A stretch of DNA of 64,000 nt from Macrolepiota albuminosa (Eukaryota > Basidiomycota > Agaricomycetes > Agaricales > Agaricaceae). Positions 1 through 13,448 of this stretch are shown piece after piece. How positions within the stretch are numbered: the first letter of the stretch is position 1; each line of letters begins with the position of its first letter. Where the stretch lies: assembly GCA_027475525.1 (NCBI GenBank), contig JAMWFC010000051.1, forward strand, positions 2,431,205 through 2,495,204, written 5' to 3'. The notes under the pieces were generated by a model that saw nothing but the letters and a program-made list of their open reading frames with translations, was not told the origin of the DNA and searched no databases. A program made the translations under genes and the position numbers.

Positions 1-304
1 TGGATTTCAGAATGTGGTTAACCGAAAAGTATAAACATTCTCCTTGTAGTTTGACAAATATATCTACATAATTTTGAATGTACAAATGTACCGTAAAGTC
101 TGCACTGAAATCATGCAAAAATTCCTAAAAACCCGTGAAACTTCCACAATTTTCCGGGCCTCCGGCCAATTTGGCCACTGTGATTTTGTTGTGGTGACTA
201 AGGCGATCGGCACCATACGTGATAGAAGTCTAAATGCGATCCATATATATTCCATTTTAGGCAGCACGTTACACACCTTTAAGCGCCTCTCACACGAACT
301 TCCA

Positions 305-1823
305 ATGTTGAGCACTGTCAAAGCCTCACGCGCACGTCTCTATGTACATTCACCTTCGCTTGCGATCAGACGCCTTTTAGCAACTGCACCTCCAAATAAT
401 GCGCTTATACCAGTCATTGACTTTACCCAGTTTAGAGAAGCGGCCAGGCAATCTGAGCGGAAACATGTCGCTGACAAGATAGTATCTGCCTTCAAGGAAA
501 GCGGTTTTATCTACTTGTCCGGACATGGGATACCTGCAAGTAAGTGAACCTCTTTTCACGTTTATTGGTACTCGCTGAAAACGTCCCAGGCACAATTCAA
601 GGCGCTTTCTCAAAGGTGATTGGATTATGTCTCTCGTGTGCATCTATTCAAATTATGACGATAGAGCGCCGAATTCTTTGCGTTGCCTTCAGAGACCAAA
701 GTAAATATTTCTATGGAAATCTCAATCGTTATTTTATGGACGTTTATAGGATAAACTTTCTTGGGAAGACCCACGTTCCAACCGTGGCTACGTGACTGTA
801 GGACGTGAGCGTGTAACTCAATCAGCAGATCCCGCTGAGATAGCTGCGCTCCGTGCTAAAGCCCCGGACTGTAAAGAATCTATGGAGATCGGACGAGATT
901 GGGATGCCGAGTGGAAGAATCAATGGCCTCAAGAGGCTGACGTGCCTAAGTTCAAAAAAACTATGTTGGACTTCTATCGTGTGAGTTCAACTTCCTGTAG
1001 TATAAGAAAGTCCAGTTGAGTCTCATTTTTTATAGACTTGTCATGATCTTCACGTCTATGTCATGCGGTCTATTGCACTTGGCCTTGATCTTGAAGAAGG
1101 CTTTTTTGATAAGAAAATTGACGAACAATGTCACAACCTACGCCTCCTTTCATATCCACCGATTAAGACAGGTCTACTTCAAGATTCAGGACAGGCTCGG
1201 GCTGGGTCACATAGTGGTATGTTCAATTCAAGCCACCAGTTGCGTATGCTAATGGCACACATGGCACGCAGACTATGGGACACTTACTCTTCTTTTCCAG
1301 GACTCGGTATGGCTTATGTCTGTTATCTCAAGCTCGCATTTTCCCACTGACAATAGGTAGGAGGCCTTGAGGTTCAAAATCCTCGCAGTGGCAGCTTTGT
1401 TCCTGCAACACCTATTGTAAGTCACTCTAATCAGCAGGATAATTACCTTCTGAGTATCAACGGCAAGCCGGGAACAATTGTGATCAATGCTGGTGATCTT
1501 CTTGCACGGTGGAGTAACGATGTTTTGCGGTCCACCTTACATAGAGTGGTTGCGCCGCCTGCCAAACAAATTAAGGACGATGAGACTCTCATACCTGCAC
1601 GTCAATCCATTGCCTTCTTCTGCAACCCGAATTTTTCGACTGAAGTGGCTTGCCTACCAAATTGCGGTAGAGTGGCAAGATACCCATTGCCTTCTTCTGC
1701 AACCCGAATTTTTCGACTGAAGTGGCTTGCCTACCAAATTGCGGTAGAGTGGCAAGATACCCTCCTGTCAATGCCGGTGAATATATTTTAGGACGATTAG
1801 CAGTAACGTATTCATCAATGTAA
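305..1823 (+). CDS. 2-oxoglutarate/Fe(II)-dependent dioxygenase (isopenicillin N synthase-like)
   Basis: Multi-exon gene of the 2OG-Fe(II) oxygenase family, which oxidises small molecules using 2-oxoglutarate and ferrous iron; the substrate cannot be told from sequence. The N-terminal DIOX_N part reads ALIPVIDFTQF then SGFIYLSGHGIPAS. The C-terminal jelly roll has the HxD motif (AGSHS followed by DYGTLTLLFQ across an intron), the distal iron His in LRSTLHRVVAPP and the 2OG-binding R-x-S in PARQSIAFFCNPN. The start at 305 is the first Met before the domain and gives a basic, possibly mitochondrial leader; an upstream in-frame Met at 74 exists. About seven exons; first donor near 540. A 77-bp duplication (1607-1762) breaks the last exon; with one copy removed the frame runs on through YPPVNAGEYILGRL to the stop at 1821. 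Confidence 0.85.
1607..1762. repeat. 77-bp exact tandem duplication 1
   Basis: Copies at 1607-1683 and 1684-1760, exact match running 79 bp. Lies in the last exon of the dioxygenase; 77 is not a multiple of 3, so it shifts the frame. Removing one copy restores it. Likely contig-overlap artefact. Confidence 0.97.
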
Positions 1824-3120
1824 TACATGACGATGAGGCTTGAAGCCGTGCAGTCATTTGTCGGAGGTCACCCTTCATTATCAAAAATGAGATCTTTCTT
1901 CTGGGCAGCAGTCCACTTGCTGATGTTTTCCAGCTTGGATCCCTAAGTGGACCCCTCAAACCCAGAGCAAGATGCGCCTTGTAGTCTTTCCAAACCAGTT
2001 ATCTTCATTGGCGTTTCCAGCCCTCGGCATACCAAGCTTTCGGTTCCTCTCGCAATATCGTCTCGGACCGCCGCCTGGCTCTCTGTGCATCGAGCAGCCC
2101 GACCGATTCACATTTTCTCGCAGGCGCGAGATCTTCAGGGGTCTTATCCACCACAATTCTCTGGCAGTATGGTCCGCAGGAAGCAGAACAAGATTATCCC
2201 TTCATCGCATCTGTCCACTCAACCATATTCTTCAAGGAAGTTTCGAGAGGTCGAGAGGTTAAAACTTGTTTGAATTGAGCCTGCCTAGAGCTTCCAAACC
2301 GCGAAGTGTGGCTACAAACCAACGCTCCATATACTTGATCTGTCTCCTTGATTCCTTTTCGCACTGCATGTTTCAAGTGCACAATCATCATTGGACACAT
2401 CACTGACTTGGATTAGCCATAACTTTCAAGGTTGAACAAGGCGAGGGCCACCGGGAGGTCATACGCATTTTCATATTTTTATTTTAACGTGAGTTACGCT
2501 TGTCTTGGCCTTGTCGATAAGATTCAAGCGTTAAACGCGCATAGTCCTATAAATCTGTCGCGAAAAGTTCCGGTGGAAAAAAAGGCCCTGAAAAAAGAAA
2601 CTGAAAGCGAGCACCCATTGTAGATGTACATACATCTGTTAATCAGTATTTCTGTTGAACGCCTTTTTCGAAATGAAGGTTCCTCCTGGTCTACGAATAT
2701 GTCTTCGCCCGCAGTGGACACGAACATGTCGTGGCTTAGAAATGTGAATGTGAAGCCGGGTCTTTGTTGACCAGTAACCTGACAAAAGTCAACCACGAGC
2801 ACACTCACGCTTACAAACATTGAAGGAACAAACGCTAGGATTGAAGGATAAAAAGGAAAAAGGCACGTTCATCAAATACTCTTTTTTAAGCCCAACTCTA
2901 TACGCGGAGATGTAATTTATTCTTGACGGAGGACCGGAGCAAACAATTGTGAATCATGGATGGGCGTAAGTAATGGAAAGAAATGGATAAATATGATAGG
3001 TGATTAAATTGGGAAGCAAGTATGTATGTCGAGATTGGATGTAATGTTCACTAGCCGTGATCTAGCTGAAGAAATGATGCAACATGACGAAGATAACACC
3101 GAAAGTATCGGCAAATATCC
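1824..3120. other. Interval without a confident gene
   Basis: Between the dioxygenase stop and the 3' end of RCC1. At about 1980-2270 all three forward frames are open for about 100 codons. One of them begins after an acceptor-like TAG near 1987, contains TTILWQYGPQEAEQDYPF and ends at a stop near 2273, but has no Met and matches no family I know. The remainder, 2280-3120, shows no coding signal that I trust. Confidence 0.4.
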
Positions 3121-4941
3121 TTACTTCTTCCTAAACAATCCAAGTGTGTGCTGGCCGCCACAAGAAACCGATACCGCCGACCACGAGCCCCCTTCTTTGC
3201 GCACGACAATCTGAGGAGTCTTGACTTCTTCATCCGGAACACCCAATTCGCCCTGAATGCCTTGACCCCAGCAGTACAAAGCACCGGCTTTGGTGACTGC
3301 CATGTTATTATGAGAGCCAGAGGACACTTGGACGACTGGGTCCTCCATGTCAGGAAAGGTGACTAATGTAGGCTCAGGAATAAATTCCGAATCCGTGCGA
3401 TTTTCAAATGCTGGGTCATCATCGGCTAATCCAAGCTGTCCCGCATTGGAACGACCGCAGGCATAGACCTTGCCACTGGCTGTAAGGAATAGCGTGTGAT
3501 GATCTCCTCCAACGATCTGTTCCACTGTGTCACCGTCAAGTTCTTCTTTGCTCAACCGCTTGACTTTCTGAGGGAGTTGGACGACAGCATCATCCGTAGA
3601 TTCATATCCCGTTCCAATCTGTCCCATGCTATTCAGTCCCCATCCCCATACATCTCCTTTGTCATCGACAGCAAAAGAGTGCCATGAGCCGGCGCCAATC
3701 CTTACTGCTTTACGACCGCGATTACCAAGCGTAATTTTTTCTGGGACGGTTCCATGTATTTTTCGACGTTCGAGGACCTTGCGTCCTAATTGAGCTTGCT
3801 CTCCAGCTCCCCAGGTGAGCACACTACCGTGAGTGGTCAGGACAAGAAGGTGGTTCGTTCCTGCAGCGATGCCAGAAACTTTTTCAACGTCTCCTGGTTT
3901 ATGTGAGAGTTCCAAAATCGGTGTGGGATGGAACTGATGTTTTAATCCGCTCGAGAATCCAAGAGACCCTTCGTTTGCCTAGTAAGATGTTAACAAGTGG
4001 AAAAGCAAGCGAAAGTGGTATTGAAGCCTACTCGGAAAGAACCCCATACTCTGAGATCACCATGTATACTAAGAGCAGCACAAATGCTGTCGCCGGTCGC
4101 AACCTGAACAGCACGAAAATTTTCGTCAACCAGTGAGGTCAAAGGGTGCGGAACACTTGTAAGTTCATCAACATCCAGGAAAGAACCGGGATTTTGTGGA
4201 TCTGGAACATCTTGCGTGATACGTCCCAATGCCGCATCATCATTAGTTCCGCATGTCCAAACCTACAAAATACAATAAACAGTTCAATCAGAGCCTCAGC
4301 CAAGAAGGGGGAAAGACACGCACAGTCCCTTTTTCGTCGATGAATACCGTGTGCAAGCCACCAGCCGCGATCGACTCTAGTCCTGCTCCGACTTCTCCAA
4401 AAGTACCGTTTTGCATCTGGTTTTCAGCCCATACATTTCGCTTGGGCTTGTCATGCTGGTCTAGGTCATCTGGTCCCATACCAAACTGACCAAAGTTCCC
4501 AGCACCCCAAACGAAGAGCTGGAGGCCAGGTCGCTTGACCTCCGGCGGTACAGGTAGCGGATTGAAGTATGGCCGTTGCTGGGGTACTGGTGCTTCCTTG
4601 ATCGGTGCGAGCTTGACACTAGGCTTTTTGTTCAAAGGTTGAGCGGCCCTATTAGACTTTGGTTTACGGGAAGATCGCGGGGTCTGTGCGGGAGGATCAT
4701 TTTCAGGTTTTTGGGCTGTAGTAGTGCGAGAGCGTTTAGAAACGGGCGAGGGAGCGCGTTCCTGAGAGGCTGCTCTTTTCTTGGATGTATTACTTCTATT
4801 GGATCGGTTGGATGCCGTTTTTCTTAGCGGTGTGGGCTCTGGTTTGGTAGCTGGTTTGACCGAGGCTGCTCGCGCGGAGCGACGGAGGGTCATTTCACCA
4901 ATCAAAGAATGCGAGAAGCTACCGGCGGTCGTCAGAGGCAC
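3121..4941 (-). CDS. RCC1-family regulator of chromosome condensation (Ran guanine nucleotide exchange factor)
   Basis: Three exons: 4941-4324, 4262-4032 and 3978-3121, together 1707 nt (568 aa). RCC1 is a chromatin-bound exchange factor for the GTPase Ran and drives nuclear transport and spindle assembly. The first about 150 residues are a basic Ser/Pro/Lys/Arg-rich tail, as in nuclear RCC1 proteins. Then come repeated propeller blades with the typical W-G-x-G or C-G-x-N signatures: FVWGAGNFGQFGMG, VWTCGTNDDAALGR, LTWGAGEQAQLGR, VWGWGLNSMGQIGTG, VYACGRSNAGQLGLAD, LYCWGQGIQGELG. It ends with GGQHTLGLFRKK, typical of the family. The start may instead be the Met at 4893 (552 aa), whose MTLRRSARAA looks more native. 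No 77-bp duplication and no frameshift. A CACGTG box lies about 100 bp upstream (5037-5042). Confidence 0.92.
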
Positions 4942-6178
4942 AGCGAGTATGAGCGAAACGCTGTGTTGGTGGTAGGAACGAAAGGGTAGAAGGACCCAAA
5001 GCCAGGCACCGAGCGCCGGTTAAACAGTCGAGGCATCACGTGACAATCGCGTTGTGGGTCTTTGTTGACGCGCCGAGTTACTACTGCTATCTTATTATAC
5101 CGCGGATACCACACTCAGAAACCTGTGTAAACTGACACTACCGTTTGTGGATTCAACCAACTTCACTGAGAGCTTTACGCTCTGTATCGGCACCCTTTCT
5201 TCAATGGTTTGACATTCAACCACCCAAATATTCAACCTATCACAATTCAATTTAGTGCTCTGATTTGCTTTAGTGTCCATTCCCTATTATATTTATTGAT
5301 GTTATTGCTATTTTATCAGAATGAATCTTATGATGAACGAGGAGAGATGAAGAGGTCCACTCTTTACAGGAATACTTTTTTCAAAATGAAACTTTTCAAG
5401 AGAAAATCAGGCATCGGTCTGAATAAAAAATCGTAATTCGAAGATCACTTAACTCTAGCCAGCTCTGATATAGACATATGTGTATCATATTCCGCACATT
5501 GCAATACACAAGCTGGAGTAGAGGCTGAAGAAATAACCCAAGATGATTCTCCTGATGCTGAGGCCAGTCAATCGTCTTTGATGCATGAGGCCTGTAATCT
5601 ATAATTCCAAAGATTTCAGAGAAGGGTCAGAAAAGAAATCAAGCATGCCTCCAGTGTGTATGGCTGATGGGTCAACAAGAGAGAAGCGTTGAAAATGCTT
5701 CTCGCGAGTGTCTAACGGGATGATTATGAACGCACACCAGATCTTCCTGATCCAGGATTTTTCGTGACCAGTCTATGTTTAAACCATAGACTCGAGACCA
5801 TAGAGGAGACTTGAACTTATCAACGTGGCTGTGCAAATCGACTGTCAGTGTGTTATTCAATAACTCCTTATCTACTTACTCAGGAACGAATCCTGATTAA
5901 GTAAGGCACCGTGAATCCAGAATTCTGGCAAAGCTGAAATTCTCAGATAGAAAATGAAATCTGTATCTACCTATGTGCAAGTAGCTTCTAAATTGCTGTT
6001 AGCCCGAAAAAGTATCTAATCTAGAAGGCTACCACCAAAGCTCAAGCTCTAGGACGCGATCGAAAGGATAGCCTTATGGGGAAGTACGCGTCATTACGTC
6101 ATGCTTAAGACGGCGACTATGTATTCGCAAAAAAACCTGTTATTTTCACTCTATCATCTTTCCCCTCCACCTGTCCAT
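4942..6178. other. Divergent intergenic region RCC1 / branching enzyme
   Basis: About 1.2 kb, AT-rich, without convincing ORFs. It holds a perfect TCACGTGA palindrome at 5036-5043 close to RCC1, and an 8-bp inverted repeat with 7-nt spacer at 5770-5792 (AGTCTATG ... CATAGACT). No tRNA or other RNA gene recognised. Confidence 0.6.
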
Positions 6179-8688
6179 ATGCCCACTCCTCCCCTTGACC
6201 CAGAAAGTATAACAGAGCTTGATAGCTACCTCAAGCCTGACGTTCCCAACATTGTCAGTCGGTACAACGTCTTCTGCCGATGGAAGGACACGATTGAAGA
6301 GCATGAAGGTGGCTATGACAAGTTTACCAAGGGGTATGATAGGTATGGCTTCAATGTCTCCAAGCGTGGTGAGGTGGTGTATAGAGAATGGGCTCCCAAT
6401 GCAATTGAGGCCAACTTGATTGGTGACTTCAGTGCGTATCGATGCCACTGGCTTTGCAGAAGTCGAAAGTAACCTAAAATCTACCAGACGAATGGAATAG
6501 AACCTCTCACCCCATGAGGAAGGATGAATTTGGTGTCTGGGAGATCACCGTACCACCCCTTTCACCTGGTGTCTGTGCCATTCCTCACGATTCTAAGATC
6601 AAGGTTTAAAAAGATGTCTTCGTGGTCGCCTCGTTCGTATATTGACATTGCTCTAGATCTCCATGATCATCCCACCTGGCAAACGTATTGAGCGTCTGCC
6701 AACTTGGATCAGACGCGTTACCCAAGATCTGGACGTTTCTCCAGTCTACGATGCTCGCTTCTGGAATCCTTCCGAATCGGAGATATACAAATTCAAGCAT
6801 TCTCGTCCGCCGAAGCCAACCAATGTTAGAATTTATGAGGCACATGTCGGCATTTCTACCGCCGAAGACAGAGTTGGCACCTACAAAGAGTTTACTCGCA
6901 ACGTCCTCCCTCGCATTAAGGATCTAGGCTATAATGTCATTCAACTAATGGCGATCATGGAGCATGCATATTATGCATGTCAGTGCTGCCTTCTGTCTGT
7001 ATCGCGTTCTTGCTCACCCGTCGATTAACTGCAGCGTTTGGTTATCAAATAACGAGCTTTTTCGCTGCTAGTTCTCGTTATGGAAATCCCGAAGATCTCA
7101 AGGAGCTTATCGACACAGCGCATGGAATGGGTTTGACCGTGCTTCTTGACATTGTTCACTCCCATGCTTGCAAAAATGTCTTGGATGGTCTAAACGAGTT
7201 CGACGGTACGGACCATTTGTACTTTCACGAGGGAGGCAAAGGACGCCATGACCTATGGGACAGCCGTCTTTTCAATTATAGTCAACATGAAGTCCTTCGT
7301 TTTCTCATGAGCAACCTGAGGTTCTATATGGAGGAGTTCCAGTTCGATGGCTTCCGCTTCGACGGTGTGACAAGTATGATGTACAAACATCACGGCATTG
7401 GGACTGGCTTCTCTGGAGGTTATCATGAATACTTTGGAGAGGCTGCTGATACAGAGGCTATTGTATACCTCATGCTCGTGGGCGAATATTGCCAACTTTT
7501 CTGACTTCATTCTGACCTCTGTGTAAGGCCAACGATGCAATTCACAATCTATATCCCAATGCTATTACGATTGCCGAGGATGTATCTGGAATGCCTCTCC
7601 TCAGTAGACCTGTGGAGAAGGGAGGCGTAGGATTTGACTATCGGTTGTCAATGGCCATTCCGGATATGTGGATCAAGATCCTCAAACACAAGTCTGATGA
7701 TGAGTGGGACCTTGGAAACATTGTCCATACTTTAACCAACAGACGTTATGGGGAGAAAAGCATCGCTTACTGTGAAAGTCATGATCAAGCGCTGGTTGGT
7801 GACAAGACGATAGCGTTCTGGCTTATGGATAAAGAGATGTGTATGTTGAACTTGTTCTTTGAAGTCTTGATTTGACATACTTCTCTCTTAAAGACACAAA
7901 TATGTCTGATTTAACCGACATGACTCCTGTCATTGCACGAGGGTTAGCTCTTCATAAGATGATCCGGTAAGTCCTTAAACTGCTTAGTATTGTTCTTTGA
8001 TGACACTACTTCAGTCTGTTGACCCAGTCCTTGGGTGGCGAAGGCTACTTGAACTTCGAGGGAAACGAATTCGGTCACCCGGAGGTGTGCACGCTCGTTG
8101 TCTTTCATTGATTGTGCGATTGACCATACCTCAGTGGCTCGACTTCCCTCGCGAAGGAAATAACAACTCGTTCCATTATGCTAGACGCCAATGGAACGTT
8201 GTCGATGACCCTCTTCTTCGCTATAAGTACCTCAATAATTTTGACAAGGCGATGAATCACCTGGCAGATCGATATGGATACCTTGACTCGCCACAGGTAT
8301 TTGTTTCTAATTTGAATATGGTCCACAATTGTAACTTGACTTTCAGGCTTACGTCTCTCTCAAACACGAGATCGACAAGATAATTGTCTATGAACGCGCT
8401 GGGCTTTTGTTCATCTTCAACTTCCACCCAAAGCAGAGCTACACAGATTATAGGGTTGGCGTCGATGAACCTGGCGAATACCGCATCGTGTTAAATAGCG
8501 ACGAGCCAAACTTTGGAGGATTCTCGAACATCAAAGCTAATGGGAAGTTCTTCACAACGCCGATGAAGTGGAATGGACGAAAGAACTGGCTTCAGGTATG
8601 TAGACGTTGTCTTCTTTACAACCGCGGAAATTTTAATGTGAAGCAGGTGTATGTTCCTTCGAGGACCTGCATAGTGCTTGCAAAATGA
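6179..8688 (+). CDS. GLC3: 1,4-alpha-glucan (glycogen) branching enzyme, GH13
   Basis: Ten exons: 6179-6431, 6488-6603, 6657-6978, 7035-7477, 7528-7840, 7894-7966, 8015-8084, 8135-8296, 8347-8595, 8647-8688; 2043 nt, 680 aa, the normal length for eukaryotic branching enzymes. The cytosolic enzyme cuts alpha-1,4 glucan and re-attaches it as an alpha-1,6 branch. N-terminal CBM48-like part ([18 protein letters not shown]), then the GH13 barrel with [18 protein letters not shown] (nucleophile Asp340), [11 protein letters not shown] (acid/base Glu395) and [12 protein letters not shown] (Asp464), then the C-terminal beta domain (LLFIFNFHP). The start at 6179 ([10 protein letters not shown]) fits the family; an in-frame Met at 6101 would add 26 residues. 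The gene is undamaged: no duplication and no frameshift, so it is a good control for sequence quality. Confidence 0.96.
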
Positions 8689-9038
8689 ACTTTCTTTCTG
8701 TTTGTTAAATGTTAACGTCCTATACCTTTACCTCATGCAAACGGATATTCGAACATTCTTAGTATTGACATGTTACGAAAATTGGGTTAATTTCAGCTGA
8801 AAATTTTGTCTGAAATAAAGCTTCAGTGATCAAAAGAAAGAACAAAAGCACCTGCTCGCTTAGTGGTGACACATGCTAGGATGGATGCTTCTTGGTTGAT
8901 CGAGGACGTCCGATACAACTTAAGGGCTAAAAGTGAGCTGGCTAGATGCCTGGTGACAAACAATTATCCTAGAACATGTACAATATTTTTCTATCTTCTA
9001 TTTTACATTTGTCTTATTATTCAAATCTTTTCAAAGCT
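8689..9038. other. Convergent 3' interval between branching enzyme and LEU2
   Basis: 350 bp, AT-rich, between two converging 3' ends. AATAAA-like stretches occur (AAATAAAG near 8813). No gene seen. Confidence 0.5.
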
Positions 9039-10624
<1,586 letters not shown>

Positions 10625-10723
10625 GATGGTGTCTTGGGGAGGATAGGAAGGGTTTTAAGGGTTTTCTGCTGCATCGGGTTTCGGTTACCATGAACTCGGC
10701 CGACCCAGAAATGATGGAAAGGT

Positions 10724-10878
10724 GCACGTGAGATCATTTTTTTCAATCTTCACCCGCGAATCGCGATCTGACGATGTCCACACCGCGCTGCAGAAACCTG
10801 GCACGTGAGATCATTTTTTTCAATCTTCACCCGCGAATCGCGATCTGACGATGTCCACACCGCGCTGCAGAAACCTGG
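10724..10878. repeat. 77-bp exact tandem duplication 5
   Basis: Period 77, match 78 bp, in the LEU2/NOB1 divergent region and the first codons of NOB1. It contains the CACGTG at 10725-10730, which is thereby doubled. The NOB1 frame needs one base at the right edge. Confidence 0.97.
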
Positions 10879-12559
10879 TCTCGATGCTGGTCCTCTCCTC
10901 TCCCTGTCGCCCTTGCGTGGCCTCGCAGAAACATACATCACTGTTCCTCAGGTTCTTGGCGAACTAAAAGATAAACGGGCGCGAGATCACTTTGAGCAAC
11001 TTGGATTGCTTTCTGGTGTCAAGGTTAAAGTACAATCACCCGATGCTGCAAGCTTAGCACATAGTGCGTGCTCAGTAATGCATCATTTGATCTTCTGACA
11101 TGCATCGATCAGCCATTCAATGGGCCAAGCTTAGCACATAGTGCGTGCTCAGTAATGCATCATTTGATCTTCTGACATGCATCGATCAGCCATTCAATGG
11201 GCAAAGAAAACCGGAGATTATAATGTCCTCTCACATGCTGATATATGTGTCTTGCCTTAACCTATGCACTTCACGAGGAAGCAAAGAGACTCAGCAACAG
11301 AATGTAGAAGCTCCATCGAGGCGAGTCATAGTATCTGCATCTGATGTTCAACGCTGACTCAATACGGTAGTAGTCACGGAACAGAAAAAACTCTTGACGC
11401 TTCAGCTGTTGAGGAGATCTCATCCATCTAGAAGATCTACCGCTAGAGGAACAATCAGAAATTGTCGAAGAAGATCCCGCCGAGATGAAAGCTGAAGATG
11501 TACAGAAAAAGATTCTACGGAGCAACCTCAGTTGAAGCGGAAGAAGAGGCACTAGAGCCGCTCGATGTAGAACTTCAACCAATCGAAAAGGATAACCCGG
11601 AGCCCCCTCCGAAGCGGAAGAAGAGGCACTAGAGCCGCTCGATGTAGAACTTCAACCAATCGAAAAGGATAACCCGGAGCCCCCTCCGCTCAGGCGGCAC
11701 TTCGCCACAACCCGTCGGAACCAATATTCGATGACCCATCTGACCCTGACGACGGAGAAGGCGAATGGATAACACCGAGCAATGTCTCCTTTCACAAGTC
11801 GCGTGCTCTTGATTTACTTCCTGGCTCTGGCTCAAAAGGAAAGAAGAAGGCCGACGACAAGATCATTGATACAGGGTGCATGACTGCTGATTTTGCGATG
11901 CAAAACGTTTTGCTGCAAATGGGACTCAATCTTGTTGGTACGGAGGGCAAAAGGATAGAGAAGGTGAAGAGTTGGGTTTTACGGTGTCATGCGTGCTTTA
12001 AGTGAGTAAATTCTCTCCAGATACACTCTCACGGTTTAGACGGTTAATCATCTTATCTAGGATCTGCAAAGATAACTCCAAAAAATTCTGTCCGTCGTGT
12101 GGAAACCCATCGCTTCTACGAGCATCAGTAACGATTTCGGCACCTGGCGCCTCATCCGATGCGCCCGTCATGCAAGTACATCTCAAATCAAACTTTCAGT
12201 ACAAAATTCGTGGTACCAAATACTCAATTCCAACGCCCAAGGCTGGATCCGCGAAGAGTGGAGCTGGTGACAATCTTATATTACGAGAAGATCAACCGGA
12301 GTATATGAGGGCCAAGAAGAAGGTGGATGGAAAACGGGAACGTGAGGAGGCGAAGATGCTGAAGGGAATTCTCGGTCGAGGGCCAGAGGGCGCCACGGGT
12401 GTTGGTAGTTGGATGGATCCAGATTGGATTCCTGAGATTCTAAGTGTAGGAGCTGGCGGCAAAGGCAGGACGATGAAATCAGGCGGGATGGATGGGGATT
12501 TACCCCAGATTGGATATGGAAAGAAAAATCCGAATGCAGTCAGAAGGAAACACAAGTAG
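10851..12559 (+). CDS. NOB1: NOB1, PIN-domain endonuclease of 20S pre-rRNA
   Basis: Nob1 makes the final cut that forms the 3' end of 18S rRNA in late 40S precursors. The N-terminal PIN domain reads LDAGPLLSLSPLRGLAETY, VPQVLGELKDKRARDHFEQL, then VIQWAKKTGDYNVLSHADIC-type sequence with the catalytic acidic residues. An acidic linker follows (EGEWITPSNVSFHKSRALD), then MQNVLLQMGLNLVG, and the zinc ribbon CHACFK ... KKFCPSCGN split by an intron (donor near 12000). The C-terminus KKNPNAVRRKHK is typical. As given it is broken. Two duplications lie inside (11049-11202 over an intron, 11534-11688 in the linker) and one at the start. Single bases are missing near 10878, near 11254 (ICVL/ALTYAL) and at 11688 (EPPP/AQAALRH). 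The start ATG at 10851 assumes repair of the first of these. Inferred intact. Confidence 0.9.
11049..11202. repeat. 77-bp exact tandem duplication 6
   Basis: Period 77, match exactly 77 bp, over an exon end and intron in the NOB1 PIN domain. With one copy the splice and frame (SLAH to QWAKK) are good. Confidence 0.97.
11534..11688. repeat. 77-bp exact tandem duplication 7
   Basis: Period 77, match 78 bp, in the acidic linker of NOB1. After removal one further base is needed at the right edge for the frame to run into AQAALRHNPSEPIFDD. Confidence 0.97.
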
Positions 12560-12628
12560 ACGTGTTCACCCATTGTCTTTCACATTTGTTCATTGTGTCG
12601 TGTATAGCTACAATTAATGCGCTGCATT

Positions 12629-13324
12629 TCAATTACCAAGACTTCTGTTCATGAAACGCCTCTTCTGGAAGGACATCCACCATTTGCTGGGTTTGCCTGT
12701 ACCATCAACGTACAGCTTGTCGACTAAACGTAATGCTAACTCCTGCCGAACCTGAGTGAGGTATTGCCGTAGGTATTCTTCAAAGAGATGATTTTAATAA
12801 CGACAATTCTGGTTCACAGAGTCACTCTTACCGCTGTCGGCGCGGTGTGCTGGTGGCGCATAGTGTGCATTCAAAGCAAAGTTGGCGTCGCCAGGGATAG
12901 GAAAAGAGTCAACAGATAGGGTATTCAAGATCTTCTGTGCCTCTATCTGGGAGGGCACTGTCCGCGCGCTACCCAACTTGGCCAGACAATCGGAAATAAA
13001 AAGGATCAAGACGATGAGTAGGCGGTCTGCTGGGCCCTTGATTTCAAAGTTGCGGAAGAGCGAGTTGGCACGAAAGAGATCAAGAGTTTCATCGATGATA
13101 TCGGGTTGTGAGGGGTCCGCTACTGGCATTTGTTGAGAGTATCGTCCCCGCAGTTACATGGTGGACTTACCTTGAGGCGCAGGACCGCGTATTCTAGTCC
13201 TGATAGGGAGAATGGAAAGATTTCCCACCTGGCGGGCATCTAGATCATCATTGAAGGAGGAATGGTATGCCTGGAATATTTTGAGCAGATGTACAGATCC
13301 AATGGTCTAGTGACTGACGGGCAT
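12629..13324 (-). CDS. ARPC3: Arp2/3 complex subunit 3 (p21-ARC)
   Basis: Four exons: 13324-13319, 13270-13171, 13122-12832, 12777-12629; 546 nt, 181 aa, the usual family length. It is a core subunit of the seven-protein Arp2/3 complex that nucleates branched actin. The first exon codes only Met-Pro and the frame continues AYHSSFNDD. Recognised blocks are GNLSILPIRTRIRGP, QPDIIDETLDLFRANSLFRN, FEIKGPADRLLIVLILFISD, YLTQVRQELALRLVDKLY and KPSKWWMSFQKRRFMNRSLG at the C-terminus. All introns are 48-54 bp. Divergent from the YVC1-like gene, with 124 bp between the start codons. Intact. Confidence 0.95.
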
Positions 13325-13448
13325 GACGATGAACGCGAAATCAAGGAGCGTATTTGGTGTTGCTTGGCAATGACGTCCATTCTTGCTGTCTGCGTGCAGA
13401 TGGGTACATCAACAACAAGACTTTCAACTTTTCTGTTCTTCCGCCAAC

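Noticed and set aside
5770..5792. 8-bp inverted repeat as a terminator or small RNA
   Set aside because: Short, isolated, in eukaryotic intergenic DNA; such palindromes are expected by chance.
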